DNA of 64,000 bases from Diploptera punctata. Its lineage: Eukaryota > Arthropoda > Insecta > Blattodea > Blaberidae. Both the position numbers and the translations under genes were made by a program. This document shows, piece by piece, positions 43,105-52,949 of the stretch. The stretch spans positions 186,001-250,000 of the forward strand of contig JASPKZ010010274.1 in the NCBI GenBank assembly GCA_030220185.1. The letters are read 5' to 3'. Every line of letters begins with the position of its first letter. Within the stretch, counting starts at the first letter, position 1. Under the pieces are notes generated by a model. The model ran no database searches. It saw nothing but the letters and a program-made list of their open reading frames with translations, and had not been told where the DNA came from.

Positions 43105-43420
43105 TCTTGAAGAAGATTTTCGGGCTGTAGGCCGTGGTCGTGAGGCTTGTAGTTCCCCGACGTTTCGCCAGAGACTGCGTCTGGCATCCTCAAGGGTTGT
43201 CTTGAGACTGGCAATTTTGCCCACTGTCTGTCCTATTTATACGTTCACCGCGATGTGTTCGTAAGTTATATCGCGGTGAACGTATAAATAGGACAGACAG
43301 TGGACAGAATTGCCAGTCTGAAGACAACCCTTGAGGATGCCAGACGCAGTCTCTGGCGAATCGTCGGGGAACTACAAGCCTCACGACCACGGCCTACATC
43401 CCAAAAATCTTCTTCAAGAT
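43105..43420. mobile_element. Penelope-type inverted terminal repeats with hammerhead-like core
   Basis: Two ~150-bp arms in opposite orientation flank a short centre near 43262. Each arm reads outward ATCGCGGTGAACGTATAAATAGGAC (split here as ATCGCGGTGAACGTATAAAT and AGGAC), GACAACCCTTGAGGATGCC, AGACGCAGTCTCTGGCGAA, a GTCGGGGAACTACAAG block, CACGACCACGGCCTAC and CTTCTTCAAGAT. UUGAGGA, a GCCAGA/UCUGGC stem, then GAAAC GUC follows the hammerhead layout. The left arm keeps GAAAC; the right arm has GAATC. Each arm also has a TATAAATA motif. No RT is present. Confidence 0.6.
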
Positions 43421-43499
43421 TGTAATTTCATAGGGTATCTACATAGACTCTTAAGAGTATTAGTTTATTTTTATCATATCGTTTATAACAATAGGAAAT

Positions 43500-43745
43500 T
43501 AAATATTGTGAAATAATGTGAAATATAACCTATCGACAACTGGATAATTAATCGAAAAACAAAATGGAATGTGCCAGAAATATACCGAATGGAAAACACG
43601 ATATTAGCGAATGTAATATGGAAATTGATACCAAAAAGAAGGAAAAACTTAGGAAGACAAAAACCGCGATGAAGGGACACAATTAAATAATTAGTAAATG
43701 GATGCAACAAGCTGCAAGCTAAAAGTAAGTGGAAAAGGAGAATCA
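43500..43745 (+). pseudogene. LINE C-terminal remnant
   Basis: The frame gives WNVPEIYRMENTILANVIWK, LIPKRRKNLGRQKPR, then NGCNKLQAKSKWKR. The RxxLGRQxxR module fits the GRRxxGRPxRR end of LINE ORFs. Short. Confidence 0.4.
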
Positions 43746-45035
43746 GTTTGTAATATCAGAATAAAATATAATTTCTTACGTTTTCTAATATTGTAAGTTT
43801 TTATAGTTATACTGGAATGTAGAAATGTTTATGTTGCGTTTCGTGGCCAAAGCGATTAGATTTTCGCTATGTACCTGCCTGTCGTCTCGAGTTTACTTCT
43901 TAGCCACTACATGTCTGGGTTAGATGGACGAATCAGCTAAGGTAGGTTCCTGGGTGATTTTACCGTGCCCAAAAGTTTCATTCCATCACTTCTTCCTACT
44001 CTAGTCACCCATTGCATATCATCTGCGCTGTGGTCGTTGAGCACGTCTGGTCAGCGGGTATACATGTATAGGTTTGGTGTCATGTCATCACTCGACCTGG
44101 CATTACACCGGTCACGAGTAGATGAATTTCTTTAGTGAAATCAGTATCAAAATCAGATTGAGAGACTTGGTGATTTAATAACAGACTAATAGAAAAATCT
44201 CACTAAGATTAGTATTTTAGCAATTAATAAAATTTATTTAATTTCACGTTTTTAATTTTATTGATATTTAATAGCATTTTAGGTTATTTCTTATATTTCA
44301 CCGATAGATTAATGAGTTACATTCCATTATTTTTGTATTTTCTTAACTTTTCTCCACTTTGTATGGAAAAGTGTGTCTACATTATAATATATCTAGCTTC
44401 GTTTGTATTTTATTATTAGTGTTAATTTGAATTATCATTAAAATATTATTCACTTTCGTTATATCTCTTATTCTTATCATTGCCAATTTTGCCAAGTTTT
44501 CATTTAGTATATCTAATGTTACAACTGGGACGCGGCTTCACATGACCTAACATATTAGAAATTCAAATCCATTTATGACCTAAAATGCTTTTAAATATGA
44601 CCCAAAAAAAGGGGGACTGAAGAGGTAACGCTTTGAATAGGAATCATTCTCCTGAAAAGTATAGTTTTCGTGTGACATATACAACTTGGTATTAAATGTA
44701 TAAATCTTCCACAGACGTGGGATTAAGGATTTATGACTGAATTAATTATATTTACACAACTAAACATTTACTGATTTCGTGACGACATCCAATGTCAAGG
44801 GGGAGAAAACGTCACTTGGTTAGAGTTAGAATAAGATGGAGCGAGTGCACCAGTACCTGATTTGCAGCTAAATTGTGTGGAGTGAGCTTGGGGGTCGCCA
44901 CATGGAATCGTTGTTTTAGTGGATAATTTCTAACCACGATGTTAAGCACAGTAGGGAAATTTGGTTAGTTTAGGTATAAAAAATATTGTGATCGGTGAGA
45001 ATTATTGGACGTAGTAATAATTATATCAATGCGAC
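43746..45035. other. Unassigned stretch, weak SINE-like head
   Basis: CGTTTCGTGGCCAAAGCGAT (about 43837) could be a degraded A box and TCTCGAGTTTAC (about 43894) a degraded B box, with no body match. The rest to 45035 shows nothing recognised. Confidence 0.35.
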
Positions 45036-45170
45036 ATGTCAGCTATACCTTTAACTTCCTCTGGGACCGTGAAGATGTTTGATCGAAGAGTTGCAGCAAT
45101 CAGGTTTCTTATTCTATTGTGCCTACTGATATGCAAATTTTCTCCTAAAGGGAAGTTTCCAAGTGACTTG
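45036..45170 (+). CDS. Candidate short first exon with signal-peptide-like start (weak)
   Basis: An ATG at 45036 opens a frame reading MSAIPLTSSGTVKMFDRRVA, then AIRFLILLCLLICKFS and PKGKFPSDL. The middle is a hydrophobic segment of about 12 residues after basic residues, as in a signal peptide or anchor. CTTG|GTAAGTATCA at about 45170 is a strong consensus 5' splice donor. A TATAAAAAATATT tract lies about 55 bp upstream. No following exon with this phase is recognised in the window. It may be chance: an 80-codon frame is not rare, and no homologue comes to mind. Confidence 0.18.
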
Positions 45171-45327
45171 GTAAGTATCAGGTTCGTTGAGGTAGCGCCT
45201 AAAACGGTTATTTCACTTGAATCTATAAAAAAAATTCGAACCGCGCACTCATTTGCCTACATTGTTTTCTCCATCTAGAAGACAGACTTTTCTTATTTTT
45301 GATACAATGATCTGCTGGAGTACACTA

Positions 45328-45330
<3 letters not shown>

Positions 45331-45372
<42 letters not shown>
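45331..45372. repeat. (TA)n microsatellite
   Basis: Pure TA, directly at the 3' end of the adjacent LINE on the minus strand. Confidence 0.95.
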
Positions 45373-45377
<5 letters not shown>

Positions 45378-45689
45378 CATCATCATCTTCATGGTAGGCC
45401 CTCGACGTGTTCCGCTCTCAGAATGCATCTTCCCATCGTCTTCTAGGACGTTCCATATCTCTACAGGCTTGAGGCTGGTATAAAAGTGCTTGTGCTTTGT
45501 TAGCCTAGAAGATTTCATTCTTAAAATATGTTCATGCCATTTTTGTTTATAGCTTTGTATTTTTTTTCATCTTCTTGTATCTCATAACCACATGTTTCCG
45601 TTAACAGAGATTTAGGCGCTCTCCCCCTACAGGGAATAATTTGAACCATACTAATTTAGTTATACTTATTTTCGTATAGATGTAATTTG

Positions 45690-45968
45690 AGTGGTCAGCG
45701 TTCCGCCTCGTACTGACAGCTAGGAAACCAAGGTAGTGTTAGGACGGGAAATTTCGGTATATTTTGCTTAGTCGCCTATTTATGCAGGCTTAAGTATCTT
45801 TTACGAGCCTGAAAATCTTCAGACTCGGTACCCACGGCTTATATTCCCTCCCGGAGGACTTGCTCCTTGGAGTTTTCTATCCTAACAAATCTATCGACCC
45901 CGGCCGGGTTTGTTCCCGCGACCCTCGGGACCAGAGACAAGGAGCAAAACCACTAGTCCTCCGCGGAC
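45690..45968 (-). mobile_element. tRNA-related SINE (type 3), best copy
   Basis: The minus strand has GTCCGCGGAGGACTAGTGGT at the head, then GGTCGCGGGAACAAACCCGG, GGTCGATAGATTTGTTAGGA, GAGCAAGTCCTCCGGGAGGG, AAGCCGTGGGTACCGAGTCT, GAAGATTTTCAGGCTC and ACTTAAGCCTGCATAAATAG. Matches 27612-27850. Inserted within the LINE at 45373-46760. Confidence 0.65.
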
Positions 45969-46292
45969 GACTTATTATTTTTTTTTTCATTTAGATTAAA
46001 CATTTTGAGTTATTGCGGATTGTTTCACTAGGAATATGATCTCTAGAGTAAGTCCTGCAATATATCTGAGGAACTTCATCATCTCTGACGTTTCTAGTAA
46101 CCTTCTGTCTGATCTATTCATTACCAAATTCTCTGATCCATACAGATCACAATGGGAACTGACATTACCTTATAAAAGTTTAGCATTGTTTCTTTTGTTG
46201 TTTTTGTTTGTAGTGTTCTTTTTGTAGTCACACACATTCTTTGAAATGTATATTTCTTTCGTGTATACAATTTTCCAAATTGTAAGATATGT

Positions 46293-46599
46293 TTTTTTTT
46301 GTTTAGTGATCCCACTACAGGCCTCAGGAGGCCCTTGGGGCAGTAGGAGGTTAAGGCTCCCACTTTTTCTTGACAATCGGCACTTGATGTCAGCCGGGTT
46401 GTCAGCCCTGCGTGACGGTCGCCTTTACCCCAGAACAAGCGTCTGATACTCATTTCAGTTAGAGGCTGAGTCGACCCCAGGGCCATAGTGCCGCCAGAAG
46501 GTTTGGGTCAGTTTAAAAATCCTGACCCCAACGGGACTCGAACCCTCGACCTTCCGGCTTGTAGCGCAGTGCCTTAACCACTACGCTACGGCGTGCCCC
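46293..46599 (-). mobile_element. tRNA-derived SINE (type 2), full length with 12-bp target-site duplication
   Basis: The minus strand begins AGGGGCACGCCGTAGCGTAG, TGGTTAAGGCACTGCG (A box), then GAGGGTTCGAGTCCCG (B box), GTCAGGATTTTTAAACTGAC and a body ending AGTGGGATCACTAAACAAAA. TGTAAGATATGT is duplicated at 46281-46292 and 46600-46611. The A-rich 3' tail lies next to the left duplication, as expected for a minus-strand retroposon. Well preserved, hence comparatively young. Confidence 0.95.
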
Positions 46600-46959
46600 T
46601 GTAAGATATGTGACATCCTAAATATTAAAACTCTGCACGTATTCGATAATTTCATCGTTCACAACTATTTTCGATCGAACTGCATATTTTCCCCGAAAGG
46701 TCATTGTTTTTGTTTTAATATACTTTTTATTTTATGCGTAAGATTTAACCATTTTTTATATACCTGTTGCCTTCATTGTCCTCTGGCTTCCTTTGCTGTT
46801 ATTGGACTATCGTCGTGATGAATGATGTTTAGGGTTCATACACTTGTATCGATTTCTCCGCCATATCACAAATATGATAAATATGGGAATTAACGGAATG
46901 CAGCAGTTTCCTACAGGAATTTACTTGAAAAATACTTTTGGGCTGTATTATTAATGCAC

Positions 46960-47470
46960 TACGATCTTCTTCTTCTACTACAAGGTTTAGGCTATGCAGC
47001 CTGTTCTGGCGAAGTTAAAAGTGGAGTCCATCTTCTACGTGGACGGCCAACATCTCTTGTTCCTCTGGGATTGTACAGGAAGGTTCTTTTTGGTATTCTT
47101 TCGTTGTTCATTCTCATTAAGTGTTCTGTCCATTTCTTATTATTTTCTCTGATTTTATCTTCAATTTTATATATATTTAATTCTTCTCGTATAGTTTCAT
47201 TCCTTATTCTATCCGCTCTTGTGCATCCTTTCACATTACGTAAAAACAGCATTTCCGCAGTCTGTATCCTGCTTTTATCCCTTGATTTCATTGTCCAATT
47301 TTCACTTCCATACAACAACAAAGGAACAGCCATTGTTTTATATAATTAAAGTTTCGTATCTTTCCTTGTTTTCCGACCTAAGGTTCTTTTTATGGTTCCA
47401 CAAATAGCTTGGAATTTATTTACTTTATTTTCTATATCTTTATTTTCTCTATACACTACGGTGGTTTATA
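46960..47470 (-). pseudogene. RTE-like LINE C-terminal fragment
   Basis: Open minus-strand frame 47333-46992: MAVPLLLYGSENWTMKSRDK, RIQTAEMLFLRNVKGCTRAD, RIRNETIREELNIYKIEDKI, KWTEHLMRMNNERIPKRTFL and GTRDVGRPRRRWTPLL, then a stop. Upstream the RTLGRKTRKDTKL...YKT block extends to about 47470, where it is 5'-truncated. It is cleaner than most copies, with no break across about 113 codons. Confidence 0.85.
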
Positions 47471-48224
47471 ATATTAATGTTACTTTTTCTTCATGATGTT
47501 GGGGAAAAATTCTGATTACTACATAAAATCTGATGATTTTTAATAATATGAATTTACGGATTAGAAAAAAAATCTGAAAAATGACAGTAGAAAAATACAG
47601 GTTTATACTTAGTTCAGTCAAGAAGAAACTTCCTATGCAAATATTTTTACTGTCTACAGAAAAAAATATATATTTAACAATAACAATAACCTATATTACA
47701 AAGCTTAGACCTATATTATTGGAATAAAGTTGTAGAAAACATACAATCGGTATGATATTATTAGATAACTAATATGATTTTCGCATGCTCAAAGTTTCGC
47801 ATGCTGTCTTGAGCACTACGTGACTTGTTGTATGATTGAACTTTATAGTTTACATGCAGAAAGACTATTTATACAAATAATCACCTTTTTGTGAATATGA
47901 TTTAATTACCATTAGAACTGGTTAATATATCGGATGTATTATGAACAGTCCTTACGTTTTCACAATCTAGGATTTTTGTTTACAAAATTCGAAAGATGGA
48001 TGATAATAATACACATAAACACGTGACTGGCAACACTCGAACATGAAGCCGCTGCCACTGCTGTATTGTGTGTCTTACATTTTCAATATGGTTCCATTTT
48101 ATTTCCATACAGTTATCACTGATTGTCCAAGTCTAATTCCCTTTTATTTCAATGAGTTAAATGTATGTAAAAATAAATATATTATAATCAAGTAAATTTT
48201 TATTAATATGTCTGTTTATACACG
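47471..48224. other. Unassigned AT-rich stretch
   Basis: No recognised coding, RNA or repeat content. Confidence 0.5.
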
Positions 48225-48390
48225 TACACCCTTAGACAAATAAAATGAGTCATCTCTTGATTCTATCAACCGATCGGAGAACTACGTGAGCACTCGCAGA
48301 AGCCTTATTCACATTAACATGTTTTCAGTAATTGTACTGTGTTGTTTGCTAGTTAACGCAGTGCACACTCAAGTAACATAAAAGAGAGAG

Positions 48391-48472
48391 CGCCTTTGTG
48401 TGTTTCCGTGGTTCAGAGGTTAACACACAACATCTGCGTTCTTAATCTCACGGGTTCGATTCCCGTTCTACT
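48391..48472 (+). promoter_or_regulatory. tRNA-like module, left end of copy D
   Basis: CCGTGGTTCAGAGGTTAACA, then ACGGG-TTCGATT-CCCGT, a perfect T arm. A TTTCTTTTTTTT run follows. Points inward. Confidence 0.6.
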
Positions 48473-48639
48473 TTCTTTTTTTTACTGAATGGTAGGATAG
48501 CATTTCGCCTGTAACATAGTTTCATATTTAATTTTATATTTGAGTTTTATGGCTTTAATGCACACATAAAATACATAAATAAAACCTTCTAATAATTAAA
48601 CGAAGAAAGAAAATAATATTTTCTAAAATGAAAACTTTA

Positions 48640-48895
48640 ACGAAAACAAAAGCAATATCGGGTGTATGAATCCTCAGCATCTTTTGCCGCCCTCAATCTG
48701 CGGCGCATTGATGCAATCAAATTTCTACAGGCACGTGGACGATCGGCTAGAGCATCCCAGGAGTCTTGAATTTGTGTCCATAAGCCATCTTTCGTTTTTC
48801 GTGCATCTGCAGGCCAAATATAGTTCATCTCTATTTTCATGTTAGCTCATACATTTTCGATTGGATTCAACCTGGTGAACAGCGAAATTTGACTT
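48640..48895 (-). pseudogene. Tc1-superfamily transposase (copy D), C-terminal piece
   Basis: The minus strand reads SPGLNPIENV near 48875-48845 (the catalytic Glu block, with Asp of SPDL changed to Gly), then MKIEMNYIWPADARKTKDGL, WTQIQDSWDALADRPRACRN and LIASMRRRLRAAKDAEDSYT to the stop near 48637. This C terminus is more intact than that of copy C and shows the family's natural end. The rest is lost or displaced by X3. Confidence 0.8.
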
Positions 48896-49214
48896 GCCTT
48901 CTCCTTTAACAATGAATCAAATTTCGCTAAACAGATTTCAGAAAGCGGCCACAGTTTCAACAATATCCATAATACAAAGTAAATTATACACACAGAAAAC
49001 AACAGACACAAAATTAACATTTTACAAAAAATCGAAATTATCAAGAAGGCCAAGAATACAAACATTCTCAACGAAAATGTGCCTAATAAGCAAAACCCTC
49101 TATTAGACATACAGTTAATTCAATACAACTACAAAAATTCCAGAAGATGAAGCATGCATAGAAAGGCCTAGAGTGATATCAACGAAAATGTTATATACTT
49201 GAGGAAGGCGGTAG

Positions 49215-50122
49215 TATAAAGTTAAAAATAAATAACAGTTTAAACAAACTAAAACAACACGCTTTATAAGAAAACCGAACTAAGAAATGAAAAATAATTG
49301 TATTTTCCAAAACACTTCGGATAAAATTAAAGTGGTCAACAAAAAATAATCTCCAACACATCTAGAATAAAACTAGAGTTATCTACAAAAAAAATAATTT
49401 TAATATCAAAAGCGTGGGGTCCTCTATATGAATTAATACTTATATTTGATTATAAACGGATATTGGTAAAAGTAAAGTCTCTAAGAAGAAAAGGTAAAAA
49501 CTAAAAATAGCACCCAAAGATATTGATGGTCATTTTTTTGTAGATAACTGTAATTTTGTTCTAGATGTGTTAGAGATGATTTTTTTATTGGCCAGTTTAG
49601 TGTTTTCCCCCAAGCGTGTTGGAACTTAAAATAATTATTTTTTATTTTTTAGTTCGGTTTTCTAATAAAGCTTGTTGTTTCAGTTTCTTAAATTATTATT
49701 TATTTTTTTAATTTTTAGTTTAATTGATTGTCATAAACCGGAATCACATGAAAATTTAATTGCTTAGTACTTTTCTAAAAAAAATCTCCGGCCCGGATTT
49801 GAACCAGCGACCTATTGATTGCTGAAATTTTATACCACTACAGTCCACCACTCTACTAACTGAGCTCTTACAACGATTGACTAAAAAGTCGGTAAGTCCG
49901 AAACATATTACACAGGTTTTTATTTTTTTTATTTTCCGATGGTTCTGGCCAGGATTTTAGAAAAAAATGAATTTATTGTATTGAATTGGGTCCTTTACAA
50001 AGTTTCAAGTCGATCCAATATTTTTAAGAGGATGGAAAGTGTGTTCAAATATTCCGTTCCATAGATACAGGTTCGTTACATAGACAGATACAGGCCAAGC
50101 TAATATAAAGCGTGTAAAAATA
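49215..50122 (+). mobile_element. Foldback element X3, nested in Tc1-like copy D
   Basis: The left arm ACACGCTTTATAAGAAAACC, AAGTGGTCAACAAAAAATAA, AAAAGCGTGGGGTCCTC and its inverted copy to about 49690 are followed by the tRNA-Tyr-like module, one tail unit (GGTTCTGGCCAGGATTTTAG) and the end CAAGCTAATATAAAGCGTGT. Most diverged of the three copies. Confidence 0.7.
49785..49875 (-). other. Intron-containing tRNA-Tyr-like relic in X3
   Basis: Minus strand: GAGCTCAGTTAGTAGAGTGG, TGGACTGTAGTGG (GTA kept), an AT-rich insert, then CAATCAATAGGTCGC and TGGTTCAAATCCGGG, then 8 T. Same architecture as X1 and X2 with its own mutations. Confidence 0.65.
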
Positions 50123-50259
50123 TATAATTTAACATTGTTATAACCTCAACGGTATAAAAAAATTATGAACATAAAAATATAGATTAATTCAAATGTCGAA
50201 ATAAAATGTATTTAATTCATAAAACGTTTTAATACAAATATCACGAAAAAACTGCGTAA

Positions 50260-50338
50260 TTGAAGACGCGAACCTGAGATCTTCATTACTCAGAACCAGT
50301 GAACCGCGTGCTTTCACCGCTGAGCTACCGGGACACAT
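50260..50338 (-). promoter_or_regulatory. tRNA-like module, right end of copy D
   Basis: The minus strand reads CCGGTAGCTCAGCGGTGAAA, GCACGCGG (the best A box/D arm of the set) and CAGGTTCGCGTCTTC. A run of 6 T follows. Points inward. Confidence 0.65.
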
Positions 50339-50649
50339 ATAAGAGTCTTCAGTTTATGCCACATAACACAGTAGCTCAGGGACTGCACATTTATGACTAG
50401 TTTCCTAGTTTGAACCCAGCGCTGTGCCGAGTATGACTTAGAAGAAATGTGCGTTCAACAGATGACTCATTTTTTTGTCGAAGGGTGTACATCCTCTCGT
50501 GCAACTCCCTGGCGGGAGTTATTGAACCTAGTTACTTTAATTAGGAAAAATATTTTTTTTTTCCTACATATGTCAGCGAGAGACAAGTGAACAGCTCATC
50601 ATCTCGAAAAGACTACTAATAAGTAACTTAAGATATCACTTGGATCGGA

Positions 50650-50775
50650 ATGGCCGATTAAATTTTGTTCTTAAGCTCTCTAATAATATACATGCTTAAG
50701 GTTCTTTTGAATTTTCCATTCGTAAAAAATCCGGCCGAGCCTGAAACAGAGACTCTCGGCACTAAAGACTAAGAA
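50650..50775 (-). mobile_element. SINE type 3, fragment
   Basis: TAAAAAATCCGGCCGAGCCT, GACTCTCGGCACTAAAGACT and AAGTAACTCC parallel the CCCCGGCCGGGTTTG...CCTCGGGACCAGAGAC head region of 45690-45968. Diverged. Confidence 0.4.
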
Positions 50776-51335
50776 AGTAACTCCTTGATCAATGTTATTC
50801 ATATGGCGTTAATAAAATTATTATAGCTCCGAGTAGACATATGTTCAAACGAAAACTATAGGTAGATTAGATGTAAATTTAAATCTCGATCCGCTCATGC
50901 TCGGAGTATTGGCAAGAAGAAGGTCCCCGCCATCACTTTGATTAACGAATCGTTGTCTTTCTAATGTATTACTTCCATCTTCCACTGTTTTGTATTCCCT
51001 GGTTGTGAGTAAAGACAGCAAATCAGAAGAGGGAATGAGTACGTGGCGTAATGTCAAGGGAGGAAGTAGTAAGTACAGCAAGTACCTTTAACATTTTTAT
51101 TTAATTGGCCTATCTATAGCCCCACATTAAGGCGACAATATCAAACCTCCGCTTTCTGCTTCGCTAGATCCAATGTTTCGACATATAACATTCATTGCTA
51201 GTCAGTATCTTTATGTCTGTAAGAATAACACATGTTCTTTAGCTGTTATAGTAGTAAATGAATCGCTCTGCAGTAATGGACACTTCCGCATTAGCGAGGT
51301 ATGCCAACACAAGGAAACCATCACTGTCACTGGCA
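50776..51335. other. Unassigned stretch
   Basis: A 78-codon minus-strand frame (50845-51081) has no recognised motif. I treat it as chance. Confidence 0.4.
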
Positions 51336-52035
51336 ATGTCCAAACCGTAGATATATGGCCGTGCGTACATAATGCGATAAATACATCCCTATGCTCATAT
51401 CATATTTTTGCAATTATCCCCTGTATAGACTACTTCCCAGAAACAATGGTTAATATTACTCCCACGTCATCCTTTGCTTGCCTTCTGGGGCTTTCCTACA
51501 GAGTTTTCATGCCCCTCTTTCATTCTACCTTCGTACAACTTATCCTTCTCACCGCAGTCTACGAGACTTAACTCTTCTTATTATATCTGGTTTCCTAAAA
51601 ACGATCATGTAGCTCACTGTTGTGTAGTCTTCTCCATTCAACTCTCTGTTATCTCGCTTTGGTTCAAACATTTTCGGACGAACTCTATTCTCAAATACTC
51701 GTAATATTTTCCCTCACTTATAGTAAGAGTCCATGTTTCGCATCCACGTAAGTAGGAGAATATCAGATTAATATACTCTATATTTAGTTAATTGTTTTTA
51801 TACATGAGTTGGGACGACAAGAGTCCCTGTAATGCATAATAGAATGAATTTCCAGAATTGAGCCTATGCTACGTTCAATTTCTTTCTAAATCTCATTATT
51901 GCTTGTAATTATTGTTCCTAGGTATTTGAATTGAGCCATTCTTCAAAATTTCCTTAATTTCTCATTTATTTCACATTCCCATTATGTAACTTATTTGCAT
52001 GTGTGACCACATATTTAGTGCAAACATTATTTTAA
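51336..52035 (-). pseudogene. LINE (LRVR-tail lineage), longest but most diverged fragment
   Basis: On the minus strand it follows the 61.7-62.5 kb copy from the VNINKTKCMV region (about 52030-51960) through the ILGTI/EIERNVAQAQFWKF region (about 51890), LLSSQLM...YKQLTKYR and the GSETWTLTIS block near 51735, to KSRRLR...GH and the GRPxMxW region near 51490. No frame is open for long. The 3' end is decayed (ACTGGCAATGTCCAAACC). Confidence 0.7.
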
Positions 52036-52949
52036 AAATGTATCAATAAATTATTACCAACTAAATCTGTTGGTTCTCTAAATCGACAACCAATTCTTCT
52101 GGAATACAATATAAAATACAATAAAATTATAATACAACATTCATATTGAAGAAATAATTAAGAGATTCTTCATTAACAGAAACAATGATGACTTGACAGC
52201 GGAATGAATAGAAAGTATTGTTTACGGTTTTCAAGTACTGTATGCATTGACTAGGATACGAGGATTTGCTCGCATCCCATGTACAGCACGGTATGATCCG
52301 CTAGGAGGACCACATGAAGAACGAAACCAATAATGACATTACAACAGATATTTCTACGTACAACCAATATTCAGTGATTGTCCCGTGGTCAATTTAATTT
52401 TCCCCCGGCCCATACCTACCAGCGCATCTGGTGTATCTACTGTGCTTACGTAAAAACCCTCTCACGAGACAAACTAGTCACCTTGTAGTTATCTTCATGT
52501 TCTGATGGCTTTTCTCTTTTCACAGTCTAGTGATAACTCTGTACAGTACGTAAAAAAACGCATACCTTGGAAACGACATTCTATTTTTTTTTGCTTCAAA
52601 TTATTTACTCTCAATAAAATTGTGTAGTACTCATAATTGAACACACATTTCATTAAATGGCAATTATCCAATATTTTACGTTAAGTGCATAATGGATTCT
52701 CGGAATTAAAAACATTCTGTCAAGCAGGAATTGAATAAACAACGCGAATTCGTCAGAAAGCGAATTTTTGGTAGATTTTCCTGATTTACGCAATATTTCG
52801 TGCTTCGTTTATAAAATGTATTGTACATACTACAGCGCTAGGGGAGCGAATGGTTGGTACGGCCTCGAGAAGGATACAAATACCGACTATGTATACCTTA
52901 ATAAATCTCGAGTAATGCCACTGCGACTTTTTTAGCAGCTTTCCCCCCC
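52036..52949. other. Unassigned stretch
   Basis: No recognised coding or repeat content. A run of 8 C occurs near 52945. Confidence 0.45.

Larger units (their letters stand above)
45373..46760 (-). pseudogene. RTE-like LINE, RT end and C-terminal domain, split by two SINEs
   Basis: On the minus strand, 46760-46612 reads TMTFRGKYAVRSKIVV, NDEIIEYVQSFN; after the SINE (46599-46293), 46280-46130 reads TKTTKETMLNFYKVMSVPIV, then ICMDQRIW (LYGSExW degraded). After a second SINE (45968-45690), 45560-45380 reads WHEHILRMKSSRLTKHKHFY...GKMHSESGTRRGPTMKMMMM, ending in GATGATGATGATG and (TA)n. The order matches the 1.4-2.3 kb copy, so it is one 5'-truncated LINE with two later insertions. Many breaks. 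Confidence 0.75.
48227..50487 (-). mobile_element. Tc1-like element copy D, with foldback X3 inside
   Basis: TA at 48225-48226 and 50488-50489. Left end CACCCTTAGACAAATAAAAT; right end in reverse complement CACCCTTCGACAAAAAAATG. The left part encodes the C-terminal transposase (48640-48895, minus). The right part (50190-50487) matches the ends of the other copies. Element X3 (about 49215-50122) and an unrecognised 49000-49215 segment lie between. Both tRNA-like modules are present. Confidence 0.8.

Noticed and set aside
43107..43420. Perfect hammerhead ribozyme
   Set aside because: The box reads UUGAGGA rather than CUGANGA, an extra base precedes stem II, and one arm has GAAU; only a near match.
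46121..46486. 121-codon minus-strand frame through the SINE
   Set aside because: It fuses the type 2 SINE with LINE sequence; a hybrid of two repeats, not a gene.
50260..50338. Functional tRNA gene
   Set aside because: A and B boxes are good, but the T stem and acceptor stem do not pair and the unit is repeated inside a transposon.
50845..51081. 78-codon minus-strand frame
   Set aside because: No motif, no conserved context, no repeat relatives; length is within chance expectation.
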